Assembly (NCBI GenBank): GCA_026708015.1
Contig: JAPOVT010000003.1
Span: 62,001 to 126,000 of the forward strand
Source: a bacterium
GTDB taxonomy: Bacteria; Actinomycetota; Acidimicrobiia; Acidimicrobiales; Bin134
Reading direction: 5' to 3'
DNA length: 64,000 nucleotides
The notes under the pieces are model-generated. The model saw only the letters and a program-made list of their open reading frames with translations, had not been told where the DNA came from and did not search any database. The position numbers and the translations under genes were made by a program. Positions 28,534 to 37,616 of the stretch are shown here, in pieces. Numbering within the stretch: position 1 is the first letter of the stretch; every line of letters starts with the position of its first letter.

Positions 28534-28585
28534 ACCGCTCTTAGACCCCAGAAGACGCCTGAACCCACCGGCTAGCGGCAGATTG

Positions 28586-28611
28586 CCGATAGTTGCACTT
28601 CCAATTATCGG
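28586..28611. promoter_or_regulatory. Palindromic operator candidate upstream of the acyl-CoA mutase operon
   Basis: CCGATAGTTG (28586-28595) and CAATTATCGG (28602-28611) are inverted copies with one mismatch around a 6-base centre. The element sits just before a TAGAAT hexamer (28622-28627). Size and placement fit a TetR- or GntR-type repressor site; the regulator is not adjacent. Confidence 0.55.
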
Positions 28612-28621
28612 ACTTCCACGA

Positions 28622-28627
28622 TAGAAT
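28622..28627 (+). promoter_or_regulatory. Putative -10 element, possibly giving a leaderless mRNA
   Basis: TAGAAT ends 6 bases before the ATG at 28634, so transcription would start at or near that codon. There is no clear ribosome-binding site before it, which fits leaderless translation, common in actinobacteria. ATG at 28646 is an alternative start. Confidence 0.4.
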
Positions 28628-28633
28628 TCCCCA

Positions 28634-30199
28634 ATGGTCGAGACCATGTCGGGAATTCCCCTCGACCCCTCCTACGGCGACGGATTGCAACCTGGCGACT
28701 ACCCCTACACCCGCGGGCTGTACCCCACCGGCTACCGCAGCAAATTGTGGACTATGCGGATGTTTGCCGGGTTCGGAACCGCCACCGATACCAACGCCCG
28801 ATTTCATGCATTACTCCGGGCCGGGGGAACCGGGCTGTCCACCGCCTTTGACATGCCCACCCTCATGGGCCGCGACTCCGACCACGAGTGGTCGGTGGGC
28901 GAGGTAGGCCGGGCCGGAGTTGCCGTCGACACACTGGCCGACATGGAGGACCTGTTCTCGGGCATCGAACTGGGCAAGGTCACCACCTCGATGACCATCA
29001 ACGGGCCAGCCGCCATCCTCATGGCCATGTACATCGCAGTGGCTGAAAAGAATGGCGTCGGCCGGGTACACCTTGGCGGAACAATCCAGAACGACATCCT
29101 GAAGGAGTACCAAGCACAAAAGGAGTACATCTTTCCGCCCCGGCCGTCGGTCCGACTGGTCACCGATCTGATTCACTTCACCACCGCGGAAATGCCCCGC
29201 TGGCACCCGGTCTCCATTTCCGGCTACCACATCCGCGAGGCCGGCGCCACCGCCGCCCAAGAACTGGCCTTCACGCTGACCAACGGATTCGCCTATGTCG
29301 AAGCCGCCGTCGCCGCCGGCCTCAACGTGGACGATTTCGCCCCCCGGCTCTCGTTCTTCTTCAACGCCCACAGCGATTTTTTCGAAGAGATCGGCAAATT
29401 CCGGGCCGCCCGCCGGATATGGGCCACTTGGATGAAGGACCGCTACGGCGCTACCAACCCCCGGTCGCAAATGTGCCGATTCCACATCCAGACCGCGGGC
29501 GTCTCTCTCACTGCCCAGCAACCCGAGAACAACATCGCCCGAGTGGCCGTCCAAGCCCTGTCCGCGGTGCTCGGAGGCACCCAGAGCCTGCACACCGACT
29601 CCTATGACGAAGCCCTGGCCTTGCCCACTGAGAAAGCCGCTCGCATCGCCCTTCGCACCCAGCAGATCGTGGCCCACGAAACCGGTGCCGCTTCGGTGGT
29701 CGACCCACTGGGCGGATCCCACTTCGTGGAGTGGATGACCGACGAGATGGAGCGCCAAGCCAACGAGATCTTCGACCACATCGATCAACTTGGCCGCGGC
29801 TCCATGCTGGAAGGGGTGTACGCCGGCATCGACGATGGCTACTTCGTAGGGGAGATCGCCGACGCCGCCTACCGCTTCGAACGCGAGGTGAACGCCGGTC
29901 GGCGCATCATCGTCGGGGTCAACGAATTCACCGAGAACGACGACGACGAAGCCAATCTGCTGTCCATCGGTCACGCCACCGAGGAGATGCAGATCAAGCG
30001 CCTCGAGCAAGTCCGCGGCGATCGTGATGACGATGCGGTCCGAGCTTCTCTCGCCGCGCTGATCGATGTCGCCAAACAGCCCGACGTCAATCTCATGCCC
30101 TCCATCATCGACGCAGTGCGGACCTATGCCACCGGGGGCGAGATCGTCGCCGCCTTGGAGTCGGTGTTCGGCACCTATGTCGAGACCGCCGTGGTGTGA
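28634..30199 (+). CDS. B12-dependent acyl-CoA mutase large subunit (isobutyryl-CoA mutase-like)
   Basis: A 521-residue catalytic subunit of the methylmalonyl-CoA mutase family, without its own B12 domain. TMRMFAGFG corresponds to IRQYAGF of methylmalonyl-CoA mutase, placing Phe44 where that enzyme has its substrate-contacting Tyr89. Within [20 protein letters not shown], Gln162 stands where Arg207 binds the methylmalonyl carboxylate. Phe/Gln is the pair described for isobutyryl-CoA mutase, so the likely reaction is isobutyryl-CoA to n-butyryl-CoA, although automated annotation would say methylmalonyl-CoA mutase. The cobalamin-binding subunit and a MeaB GTPase follow in the same operon. Confidence 0.85.
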   Translation: MVETMSGIPLDPSYGDGLQPGDYPYTRGLYPTGYRSKLWTMRMFAGFGTATDTNARFHALLRAGGTGLSTAFDMPTLMGRDSDHEWSVGEVGRAGVAVDTLADMEDLFSGIELGKVTTSMTINGPAAILMAMYIAVAEKNGVGRVHLGGTIQNDILKEYQAQKEYIFPPRPSVRLVTDLIHFTTAEMPRWHPVSISGYHIREAGATAAQELAFTLTNGFAYVEAAVAAGLNVDDFAPRLSFFFNAHSDFFEEIGKFRAARRIWATWMKDRYGATNPRSQMCRFHIQTAGVSLTAQQPENNIARVAVQALSAVLGGTQSLHTDSYDEALALPTEKAARIALRTQQIVAHETGAASVVDPLGGSHFVEWMTDEMERQANEIFDHIDQLGRGSMLEGVYAGIDDGYFVGEIADAAYRFEREVNAGRRIIVGVNEFTENDDDEANLLSIGHATEEMQIKRLEQVRGDRDDDAVRASLAALIDVAKQPDVNLMPSIIDAVRTYATGGEIVAALESVFGTYVETAVV

Positions 30200-30203
30200 T
30201 CCC

Positions 30204-30650
30204 ATGAGCGAGACATCCGGCCACTCACCGCGGTTCGCAGACGACCCAGAGCCACTGAGAGTGGTGTTGGCCAAGTTGGGCTTCGACGGCCACGACCGAG
30301 GTCTGAAGGTGGTGGCCCGCACCCTTCGCGATGCGGGCATGGAAGTGATCTACTTGGGCTTGCGCCAAACCACCGAGAGCATCATCGCTGCTTGTGAGCA
30401 GGAGGACGTCGACGTGATCGGGCTGTCAATGCACAACGCCGGTCATCTCACCCTGGCGCCTCGCATGGTGCAGGCGGTCGACAGCGCCGGATTGGACGTG
30501 CCGGTGGTAATCGGGGGAATCGTGCCCGCCGAAGACGTCAGTGTTTTGATCAAGGCCGGTGTGGCCGCAGTGCTCGGACCCGGCGCATCAGCCGAGGAAG
30601 TGGTGGCCGCTGTGAAGGCTGCCGTGGGCCGCCATTCCGCCGCCCGGTGA
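30204..30650 (+). CDS. Acyl-CoA mutase small, cobalamin-binding subunit
   Basis: A 148-residue B12-binding domain protein. The base-off/His-on motif D-x-H-x-x-G is in GFDGHDRGLKVVARTL, with GLSMHNAGH and VVIGGIVPAED completing the corrinoid pocket. It lies 4 bp after the large subunit; the start ATG at 30204 follows the stop immediately, so coupling is likely. The separate small subunit is the architecture of isobutyryl-CoA mutase and related mutases; most canonical methylmalonyl-CoA mutases carry this domain fused. Confidence 0.92.
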   Translation: MSETSGHSPRFADDPEPLRVVLAKLGFDGHDRGLKVVARTLRDAGMEVIYLGLRQTTESIIAACEQEDVDVIGLSMHNAGHLTLAPRMVQAVDSAGLDVPVVIGGIVPAEDVSVLIKAGVAAVLGPGASAEEVVAAVKAAVGRHSAAR

Positions 30651-30692
30651 ATTGTCGCCTGTGAACCCCGAACTGGATTGCGAACGGTTCGC

Positions 30693-31655
30693 ATGAAGAG
30701 TCCCAACTCACTCGACGAGTTGTTCGAAACAGCCCGAACCGGCAACCGACGGGTGTTGGGCCGGCTGCTCACCATGGTGGAGCGCCAAGACGACAACGCC
30801 GTGATGGTGTCTGAGCGGGCCCACCGCGATGCCGGACAGGCCCGGGTAATCGGGGTCACAGGCGCCCCGGGCAGCGGCAAGTCCACCATAACCGGTCATC
30901 TGGCGGCCGTCTCCGGTGCTGACCAGCCGGCCATCCTGGCCATAGATCCCAGCTCTCCTCTGACCGGAGGGGCCATTTTGGGCGACCGCATCCGAATGGA
31001 CAACAACGTCAGCAGCAATACTTTCATTCGTTCGATGGCCACGCGGGGACACGCCGGTGGGCTGGCGGTGGCCGTGCCCGACGCAGTCCGGGTGCTCGAC
31101 GCGGCCGGCTACGACCCGATCATCGTGGAGACCGTTGGAGTTGGCCAAGTGGAGGTAACCATCGCCGCCGCGGCCGATACCACCGTGGTGGTAGTGACTC
31201 CCGGCTGGGGCGACGCGGTGCAGGCCAACAAGGCCGGGTTGTTGGAGGTGGCCGATATCTTCGTCGTGAACAAGGCCGACCGCCCTGACGCCCGCGGCGC
31301 CCGCCGGGACCTGGAATTGATGCTCGATCTCGGACACCGGGGTGACTGGCGGGCCCCCATTGTTTTGACCACTGCCACCGAGGGGAAGGGCATCGACGAT
31401 TTGTGGGCAGAAGTCGAGCGTCACACCTCGTATCTGAATCACTCCGGCGAGCTGGTTCGCCGCCGCTGCCGACGCCGTCGCAGCGAAGTGGTCGACCGGG
31501 TCGAGCTCGGTTTGCGCGACCGGACTCACCGCATCGTCGAAGACCAGTCCAGTGAGTCTGCGCTGAGCCTCGTCGAGCGCCACGAGCTCTCTCCTGCCGC
31601 CGCTGCCCAGCAGTTGCTGGCGTCGTTGATTCCCGACAACCCCCCTGAAGACTGA
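30693..31655 (+). CDS. meaB: MeaB/ArgK-type GTPase, mutase chaperone
   Basis: A 320-residue G3E-family GTPase that gates B12 delivery to acyl-CoA mutases and protects them from inactivation. Walker A is GAPGSGKST (Lys63). The switch/base motifs are visible as IDPSSPLTGGAILGDRIRM, VETVGVGQVEV and NKAD. The C-terminal dimerisation helix is present. The chosen start is ATG at 30693; an upstream TTG would add five residues. Third gene of the mutase operon. Confidence 0.93.
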   Translation: MKSPNSLDELFETARTGNRRVLGRLLTMVERQDDNAVMVSERAHRDAGQARVIGVTGAPGSGKSTITGHLAAVSGADQPAILAIDPSSPLTGGAILGDRIRMDNNVSSNTFIRSMATRGHAGGLAVAVPDAVRVLDAAGYDPIIVETVGVGQVEVTIAAAADTTVVVVTPGWGDAVQANKAGLLEVADIFVVNKADRPDARGARRDLELMLDLGHRGDWRAPIVLTTATEGKGIDDLWAEVERHTSYLNHSGELVRRRCRRRRSEVVDRVELGLRDRTHRIVEDQSSESALSLVERHELSPAAAAQQLLASLIPDNPPED

Positions 31656-31656
31656 C

Positions 31657-33372
31657 ATGAGCACCTATTCACCACCCTTGGACGACATCGCCTTCGCCCT
31701 GCGCTACATCGCCGGTTTGAACGATCTGGCCCAAATGCCGGCATGGACCGATACCGGACTCGACCACACCGAAGACCTCCTAGCTGAGGCCGGGCGGCTA
31801 GCGGCCGAGGTTATGGCCCCCATCAATCGAATGGGCGATGAGGTCGGCAGCGAGCTCAACACCAACGGCGACGTCACTACTCCCAAGGGATTCCGTCAGG
31901 CCTACCAGCAGTATGCCCAAAGCGGCTGGACGGCAGTTTCGGCCCAGCCCGAACACGGCGGGGCCGGCTTTCCGCTGGTTGTCGACGTGGCCATCCAAGA
32001 GATGTTCACATCGGCCAATATGGCGTTCTCGCTGTGCCCGATGCTGAGCCAGAGCGCCATCGGCACCCTCAGCGTCCACGGCAGTTTCGAGCAAAAGAAC
32101 CGCTGGCTGCCCCCGCTCACCAGCGGCGCCTGGACCGGAACCATGCTCTTGACCGAACCCCAAGCCGGCTCCGATGTCGGCGCGCTCACCACTCGAGCCG
32201 AACCCCAAGGCGACGGGAGCTACCGCCTGTGGGGTCAGAAGATCTTCATCACGTGGGGCGACCACGACATGGCCGACAACATCGTTCACATTGTGCTGGC
32301 TCGCGCCCCCGACGCGCCGTTGGGCACCCGGGGAATCTCCTTGTTCATCGTGCCCAAGTACCTGGTGGAAGACGACGGCGCGCTGGCCGAGCGAAACGCA
32401 ATTCGGTGCATCGGGCTTGAGCACAAGGTGGGCATCCACGCCAGCCCCACTTGCGTGATGGAACTCGACGGGGCAATCGGTGAGTTGGTGGGGGAAGAGG
32501 GCGAGGGCATGCGCCTGATGTTCACCATGATGAACAAGGCCCGCCTGTTGGTGGGGCTCGAAGGCCTAGCGGTGGCCGAGCGGGCCTACCAGCAAGCGGC
32601 GACCTTCGCCGCCGACCGGCGCCAAGGGCGCCGAGCCGACACCGAGCCCGGAATCCAAGCACCGATAGTTGAACACCCCGACGTGCGCCGAATGCTGCTG
32701 GACATGCGGGCCCGCACGGAGGCCATGAGGGGCTTACTGCTTCTCAACGCCGCCGCGGCCGACCGCGCTGCCGGCCATCCCGACCCGGACCAACGCCTAC
32801 GAGCCCAACAGCGGGCCGAATTGCTCACCCCGGTGTCGAAGGCCTGGTGTACCGACCAGGGCGTCGAAGTGGCGTCGCTGGGCATCCAGGTACACGGCGG
32901 CATGGGATACATCGAGGAAACCGGGGCCGCCCAGCATTGGCGCGACAGCCGCATCGCCCCCATCTACGAGGGAACCAACGGCATTCAGGCCATCGATTTG
33001 ATCGGACGCAAGCTCCCAATGGCCGATGGCGCTCCTCTGGCTTCCCTGCTGGAGGAAATGACCGGTTTGGACAAGAACTTGGACCAAGCGGTCGCAGCCG
33101 TGGCCGACTCCGCCCGCTGGTTGGGTGAGCACCCCGGCGATGACGCTCTGGCCGGGGCCACCCCGTTTCTCCAGATGCTCGGCCTCACCGTCGGCGGATG
33201 GGTCATGGCGCAAACCTGGGACACGGCCCAACGTCTCCAGGCAGCCGAACCTCAGCGGGCTGAATTCTGGGGGGCGAAGCAGACTTCCAGCCGCTTCTAC
33301 CTCGATCAGATCCTTCCGACGGCCCCCGCCCTGCTCTCCGCAGTCACCTCTGGAGCGGCCGCGCTGGGCTAG
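31657..33372 (+). CDS. Acyl-CoA dehydrogenase (long form, C-terminal extension)
   Basis: A 571-residue flavoprotein of the acyl-CoA dehydrogenase superfamily, in the longer group that includes DmdC-like and FadE5-like enzymes. The FAD/substrate segment MLLTEPQAGSDVGALTT, the linker QKIFITWGDHD and the catalytic-glutamate region PIYEGTNGIQAIDLI are visible, and the long C-terminal AcylCoA_dehyd_C-type extension follows. It begins 1 bp after meaB, so it is the fourth gene of the operon. Oxidation of butyryl-CoA or another short or branched acyl-CoA produced by the mutase is a reasonable guess. Confidence 0.92.
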   Translation: MSTYSPPLDDIAFALRYIAGLNDLAQMPAWTDTGLDHTEDLLAEAGRLAAEVMAPINRMGDEVGSELNTNGDVTTPKGFRQAYQQYAQSGWTAVSAQPEHGGAGFPLVVDVAIQEMFTSANMAFSLCPMLSQSAIGTLSVHGSFEQKNRWLPPLTSGAWTGTMLLTEPQAGSDVGALTTRAEPQGDGSYRLWGQKIFITWGDHDMADNIVHIVLARAPDAPLGTRGISLFIVPKYLVEDDGALAERNAIRCIGLEHKVGIHASPTCVMELDGAIGELVGEEGEGMRLMFTMMNKARLLVGLEGLAVAERAYQQAATFAADRRQGRRADTEPGIQAPIVEHPDVRRMLLDMRARTEAMRGLLLLNAAAADRAAGHPDPDQRLRAQQRAELLTPVSKAWCTDQGVEVASLGIQVHGGMGYIEETGAAQHWRDSRIAPIYEGTNGIQAIDLIGRKLPMADGAPLASLLEEMTGLDKNLDQAVAAVADSARWLGEHPGDDALAGATPFLQMLGLTVGGWVMAQTWDTAQRLQAAEPQRAEFWGAKQTSSRFYLDQILPTAPALLSAVTSGAAALG

Positions 33373-33380
33373 CGGCTCAA

Positions 33381-33785
33381 CTATCCGCCGAGACGCTCGC
33401 GAGCTGAAGCGCTGCGGGCCAGGAGATGCGCCGGCACCGTGGCGTCGTTAATCACCACGTCCTCGTTTGCCCCATCATCTACGGCTGCGTCCGGCTGGTC
33501 ACCAGAGTCGCTGCCCAATTCACCCCCGGACTCGGCGGCAACTTCGGCCGCAGCCTCAGCTTCGGCCCGCTTGATCAGGAAATCCTCCCATTCGGCTTCC
33601 CTGACCAGCTTGTCGCGATGGATTGAGCCCCGTTCAGCTCCGCTGTCGAACCGCACCCAATAGCGCAGCCAGCGCATGCCGGTGTGCAGCATCACCTCGC
33701 CCGAGGTTCCCTCAGCCACTCCGGCCAAATCTTCGGCGAGAACAACTCGCTCTCGACGATCTAGGAGGTCGGATCCGCTGGCCAT
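33381..33785 (-). CDS. Conserved hypothetical actinobacterial protein (KOW/SH3-like N-terminus)
   Basis: A 134-residue soluble protein. Residues 1-70 contain RRERVVLAEDLAGVAEGTSG then WLRYWVRFDSGAERGSIHRDKL, a short beta-barrel pattern recurrent in actinobacterial proteins of unknown function. The rest is acidic and low in complexity (AEAEAAAEVAAESGG) with a final helix. It is convergent with the acyl-CoA dehydrogenase gene, 8 bp apart. No function is assigned. Confidence 0.72.
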   Translation of the reverse strand: MASGSDLLDRRERVVLAEDLAGVAEGTSGEVMLHTGMRWLRYWVRFDSGAERGSIHRDKLVREAEWEDFLIKRAEAEAAAEVAAESGGELGSDSGDQPDAAVDDGANEDVVINDATVPAHLLARSASARERLGG

Positions 33786-33960
33786 GCCCTCAGGGTATCC
33801 ACCACATGAACGACCGGAGAAACCGCGCCAATAGCACCTATGTCATTGACCACAATCACAACATCAGTCACACTGAACTAGTCGAGGGGTGCTTGGAATA
33901 ATGTTGCAATTTAGTTACGTTTGTACTTGTCCCCGCCGCCGCGAGATGCGATAGCTCCCT

Positions 33961-35301
33961 ATGCCCAAAGTCGTCCGGATCGTTGTCCTGCTAGCGGTCT
34001 TGTTGCCGCTGGCACTCAGCGCCCCCGGTGCGGCCCAAGACGATTTCTTCGAAGAGCGGCAGCAGCAGATCGAAGACAAGAAGCGGGAAATCGAAGAGAG
34101 GCGGCAAGAACAGCTCGCTCTCCAGCGGGAGTCGCTGTTCGCCATCCGGGAACTAGACGTGACCAATGCCCTGATCGAAGAGGTCGACCAGCACCTCAAT
34201 CAGGTCAATTCCTGGATTGCAGCCGCAGAAACCCGGCTACGAGCGTTGGAACTCTCCCAAACGGCGGCACAGAAGCGTGTAGCTGACGCGCAGGAGCGGG
34301 CTGGCGATCTGGAGTTGGAGATCGCAGAAATCCGGCTGCAACTACAAGACCAAGTGGTGGCGATCTATCTCGACTTGGTGTACGAGCCCAACTTCCTCCT
34401 GGAAGACGGCGACCCCAACCGCAATGCTCGCCGCCAGTTCTATGTTGAGGAATTGGGGGCCGACGCCCAGGTTCTCATTGACCGGCTGCGCCGGGCCTAC
34501 GACGACCAGCAGGCTTCGGTGCAGCAAGCCGAACAGGCTCAAACCGAGATCGAACAGGCTCAAACCGAGATAAACGATGCGCTGACGGAGCTGGCCGATC
34601 TTTTGGAGGCCCAGCAGAAGCTCCAAGAGGAGTGGAACCGAAAACGAGAACTCCTTCAAGCGAGAATCGCTCTCGAAGCCCAAGAACAGGCCGACATAGA
34701 GGGCGAGATATCTGGACTCGAGCAGAACATCGAAGAAATCGAAGACGAGATCGAGCGCGAGAGAGAGCGGATCCGCCAGGAAGAAGAGCGGCGCAAGCGC
34801 GAGGCCGAACTGGCCCGACTGGCTGAACTGGAGCGCCAGCGCCAAGAGGACTTGGCCCGACTGGCCGAGCAGGAACGCTCCGGCCAGTTCGATGACATCC
34901 AGATCCCCGCTCCCCCTGAGTTCTTCAGACCAGTGGAAGGGGAGGTCGTTTCAGGGTACGGCAACCGGGTCCACCCCATCTTCGGCTATGTTCGCTTCCA
35001 CGCCGGGGTCGACTTCGCCAACCACATGGGCGACCCCATCTTTGCGGCCGCCTCCGGGACCGTTATCCAAGTCAAATCCCGCGAGGGCTACGGGAACACC
35101 ATCATCGTCGACCACGGGGGTGGATGGACCACGCTGTACGCCCACCTCTCGCAGTACAACGTGTCCCTCAACCAGCAGGTTGAGATCGGCCAGACCATCG
35201 GCTTCGTCGGCAGCACCGGGTGGTCCACCGGTCCCCATCTCCATTTCGAAGTGCGCTACCGCGGATCGCCCCGCGACCCGGCCAAATACGTCGACCTCTG
35301 A
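33961..35301 (+). CDS. M23 family metallopeptidase with coiled coil (EnvC-like)
   Basis: A 446-residue secreted protein. Residues 1-27 (IVVLLAVLLPLALSAPGAAQ at the core) form a signal peptide. A charged coiled coil of about 280 residues follows, then a LytM/M23 domain. Zinc-binding residues are the His and Asp of FHAGVDFANH and the HLHFE near the end, with the catalytic-histidine segment LYAHLSQ between. The domain keeps all ligands, unlike inactive EnvC activators, so it may cleave peptidoglycan itself. A 21-bp repeat in the coiled coil indicates recent slippage. Confidence 0.92.
   Translation: MPKVVRIVVLLAVLLPLALSAPGAAQDDFFEERQQQIEDKKREIEERRQEQLALQRESLFAIRELDVTNALIEEVDQHLNQVNSWIAAAETRLRALELSQTAAQKRVADAQERAGDLELEIAEIRLQLQDQVVAIYLDLVYEPNFLLEDGDPNRNARRQFYVEELGADAQVLIDRLRRAYDDQQASVQQAEQAQTEIEQAQTEINDALTELADLLEAQQKLQEEWNRKRELLQARIALEAQEQADIEGEISGLEQNIEEIEDEIERERERIRQEEERRKREAELARLAELERQRQEDLARLAEQERSGQFDDIQIPAPPEFFRPVEGEVVSGYGNRVHPIFGYVRFHAGVDFANHMGDPIFAAASGTVIQVKSREGYGNTIIVDHGGGWTTLYAHLSQYNVSLNQQVEIGQTIGFVGSTGWSTGPHLHFEVRYRGSPRDPAKYVDL
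34531..34572 (+). repeat. 21-bp tandem repeat in the coiled coil of the M23 peptidase
   Basis: GAACAGGCTCAAACCGAGAT occurs twice with period 21, encoding EQAQTEI twice. Seven residues is exactly one heptad, so the coiled-coil register is kept. Confidence 0.9.
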
Positions 35302-35376
35302 GAATGCCACAGTCAGGTTTGCCGGCAATACCCCGTTTGGTTGTCCTGGCCCTGAACTCACGGCAAGACTGATCGA

Positions 35377-36543
35377 ATGGAGGCTCTGGTCTTCGAGCGA
35401 AAGCCCGTCCGCTATGTGGCCGCCGCGGCGGCTTCGCGGGTAGTGCCCGGCGCGGGGGGCGGCGTTGGACCCCTGCGACTGCGCGACATCGACCCGCCGG
35501 AGTTGCCCGGACCTGATTGGCATACGATTCGACCCCGGCTGACTGGCATCTGCGGCTCGGACCTGGCCACCGTGGAAGGCCGGTCCTCCCGCTATTTCGA
35601 GCCGTTGGTGTCGTTCCCGTTCGTACCCGGCCATGAGGTGGTAGGAGTCGACGATGATGGCCGCCGACTGGCTCTCGAGCCGGTTCTGGGACCGGCGGCT
35701 CGAGACGAGCCCCTCCCCTTCCCCGGTGCTGCCCCCGGCGACGGCGAGGACTACGGCTACCTGCTCGGGGGCGCTATCAAGGACGGCATCCAGATCGGCT
35801 TCTGCTCCAGCACAGGCGGTGGTTGGGGAGAAGCGCTGGTCGCCCATCAGAGCCAGCTTCATCTGGTCCCCGACAACTTCACCGATGAAGCAGCAGTAAT
35901 GCTGGAACCCGCGGCCGGCGGGGTCCATGCCGCCCTCAAGGCCCAAGTCCAGCCGGGGGACTCGGTGGCGGTGCTGGGAGCAGGAACGATGGGACTGTGC
36001 TCGCTGGCCGCCCTGCGGTCGCTGACGGAAGCCGGAACGGTTATCACCACCGCCAAATACCCCCACCAGCGGGATCTGGCCACTGCCCTAGGCGCCGACA
36101 TCGTGGTCGACCCCCGAGAGGTGCGCCGGGCTGCGCGGAGGTTCTGCGGCTGTCGGATGCTGGGCGACTACCTGTCGGGTGGCGTAGACATCACGATTGA
36201 CGCCGTGGGCAATCCCGGATCCGTGGCCGATGCCATTGCCATCACTCGGCCTCGGGGGCGAGTGGTGCTGTTGGGCATGCCGGAATCGGCCCGCATCGAC
36301 CTGACGGGGCTGTGGCATCGCGAGACCGAAATGGTGGGCGCTTACACCTACGGAACGGAATTCCTCCATGGCGGAAGGACGGCCACCAGCTTCGAGATGG
36401 CGTTCGACTTGGTGGCCTCAGCCAACCTGGAACAGCTGGTCTCCGCCCGGTATCCCCTGCATCGCTACCGGGAGGCCATCGCCCACGCCGCGGAGGCCGG
36501 CTCTCGAGGCGCCATCAAGGTTGTCTTCGAGCAAGACGGCTGA
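35377..36543 (+). CDS. Zinc-binding (medium-chain) alcohol dehydrogenase family protein
   Basis: A 388-residue MDR superfamily enzyme. TGICGSDLATVEG carries the catalytic-zinc cysteine, PGHEVVG the zinc histidine/glutamate, EPAAGGVHAAL the third ligand region, and VAVLGAGTMGLCSLAAL the NAD(P)-binding Rossmann motif. The structural-zinc cysteine cluster of classical alcohol dehydrogenases is not recognisable (ERKPxxY and the middle loop lack four close cysteines). The substrate is unknown. It ends 2 bp from the convergent Ldh-family gene. Confidence 0.9.
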   Translation: MEALVFERKPVRYVAAAAASRVVPGAGGGVGPLRLRDIDPPELPGPDWHTIRPRLTGICGSDLATVEGRSSRYFEPLVSFPFVPGHEVVGVDDDGRRLALEPVLGPAARDEPLPFPGAAPGDGEDYGYLLGGAIKDGIQIGFCSSTGGGWGEALVAHQSQLHLVPDNFTDEAAVMLEPAAGGVHAALKAQVQPGDSVAVLGAGTMGLCSLAALRSLTEAGTVITTAKYPHQRDLATALGADIVVDPREVRRAARRFCGCRMLGDYLSGGVDITIDAVGNPGSVADAIAITRPRGRVVLLGMPESARIDLTGLWHRETEMVGAYTYGTEFLHGGRTATSFEMAFDLVASANLEQLVSARYPLHRYREAIAHAAEAGSRGAIKVVFEQDG

Positions 36544-36545
36544 AT

Positions 36546-37613
36546 TCAAGAACCCAATGGGGGCAGGCCGAAGTCCGCCCCTATGACGCTGATCTCCTCC
36601 ACCAGCGCCACCGGCAGCGGGATCCCTGAAACCAGGCGTTCGGCCCGGTTCTCGTGCTCGATTTCGCCAGGCACATAGATCCGGTCCACCCCATCAGCTC
36701 GCTCGGTGTTGTGAACATCCCTAATGAGCTGGTCCATCTGCTCCCGAAATCGGTCCAATCCGCAAAATCGCTCCAAGTCCAGGGTCAAGAACATCCATCC
36801 CTTGGCCAATCTCCGGTTCCCCACCAGTTCGCTCTCGGTTTGCTCGGTGTGGCCGAAGCTGCTTCCGGCGACAATGCCCGAGAGCACCTCCACCATCAGG
36901 GCTATGCCAAATCCCTTGTAACCCCCAAACCAGCACAGATTCTGAGCCGACGCGGCGGCGGTGTCCGTGGTGGGGCGGCCCATTTCATCGTTGGCCCATC
37001 CCTCGGGAATGGTCGGGTCGCCCCGCTTCTTAGCCAGCAGGATCTTGTTTCCGGCCACCGCGGTTGTCGCGATGTCGTACACCACCGGCATCTCTTCCCC
37101 TGCGGGAACCGCCCAGGAGAACGGATTGGTGGAGAAGATGCCCGTCCGCCCTCCATAGGGAGGGACGATGGCCGGGCCGTTTTGCACTGCCATCGCGAAG
37201 CAGCCAGCCTCAGCCGCGGGAAGTGTGTAATAGGCCAACGCCCCCAAGTGGGTGCCCTCCCGAACAGAAACCGCCGCCACCCCATGGGCTTTGGCCCGTT
37301 CGACGGCCAGTTCCATGGCCGCCACCCCTGACACCTGCCCGAATCCGATACCGCCCTCCATCATCACGGTGGCGCCGTCGTCGCGTACAACCTCCACTTC
37401 GGTGACCGGGCGCAGATGGCCCGATCGCAGCCGGTCCACGTACAGCTCAATCAAGTGGGCGCCATGGGAGTCCACCCCCCGCAAGTCGGCTTCCACCAGG
37501 TTGTCCACGACGATCTCAGCCTGATCGGAGGGAACCCCCAGTCCTTCCAGAATGTGGATCTCGTAGCGCCGCAAATCGCTGTGGTCCAACAGGACCACAT
37601 TGGTATCGCTCAC
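36546..37613 (-). CDS. Ldh family oxidoreductase (YlbC/YbiC type malate/lactate/ureidoglycolate dehydrogenase)
   Basis: A 355-residue NAD(P)-dependent 2-hydroxyacid dehydrogenase of the LDH2/MDG2 fold. VEADLRGVDSHGAHLI contains the catalytic His of the family; GIGFGQVSGVAAM, NGPAIVPPYGGRTGIFSTNP and GGYKGFGIALMVEVLSG are characteristic blocks. Members use malate, ureidoglycolate, 2,3-diketogulonate or sulfolactate, which sequence alone does not separate. It is 3 bp downstream of the DoxX gene in the same direction. GTG start. Confidence 0.93.
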   Translation of the reverse strand: MSDTNVVLLDHSDLRRYEIHILEGLGVPSDQAEIVVDNLVEADLRGVDSHGAHLIELYVDRLRSGHLRPVTEVEVVRDDGATVMMEGGIGFGQVSGVAAMELAVERAKAHGVAAVSVREGTHLGALAYYTLPAAEAGCFAMAVQNGPAIVPPYGGRTGIFSTNPFSWAVPAGEEMPVVYDIATTAVAGNKILLAKKRGDPTIPEGWANDEMGRPTTDTAAASAQNLCWFGGYKGFGIALMVEVLSGIVAGSSFGHTEQTESELVGNRRLAKGWMFLTLDLERFCGLDRFREQMDQLIRDVHNTERADGVDRIYVPGEIEHENRAERLVSGIPLPVALVEEISVIGADFGLPPLGS

Positions 37614-37616
37614 TGT

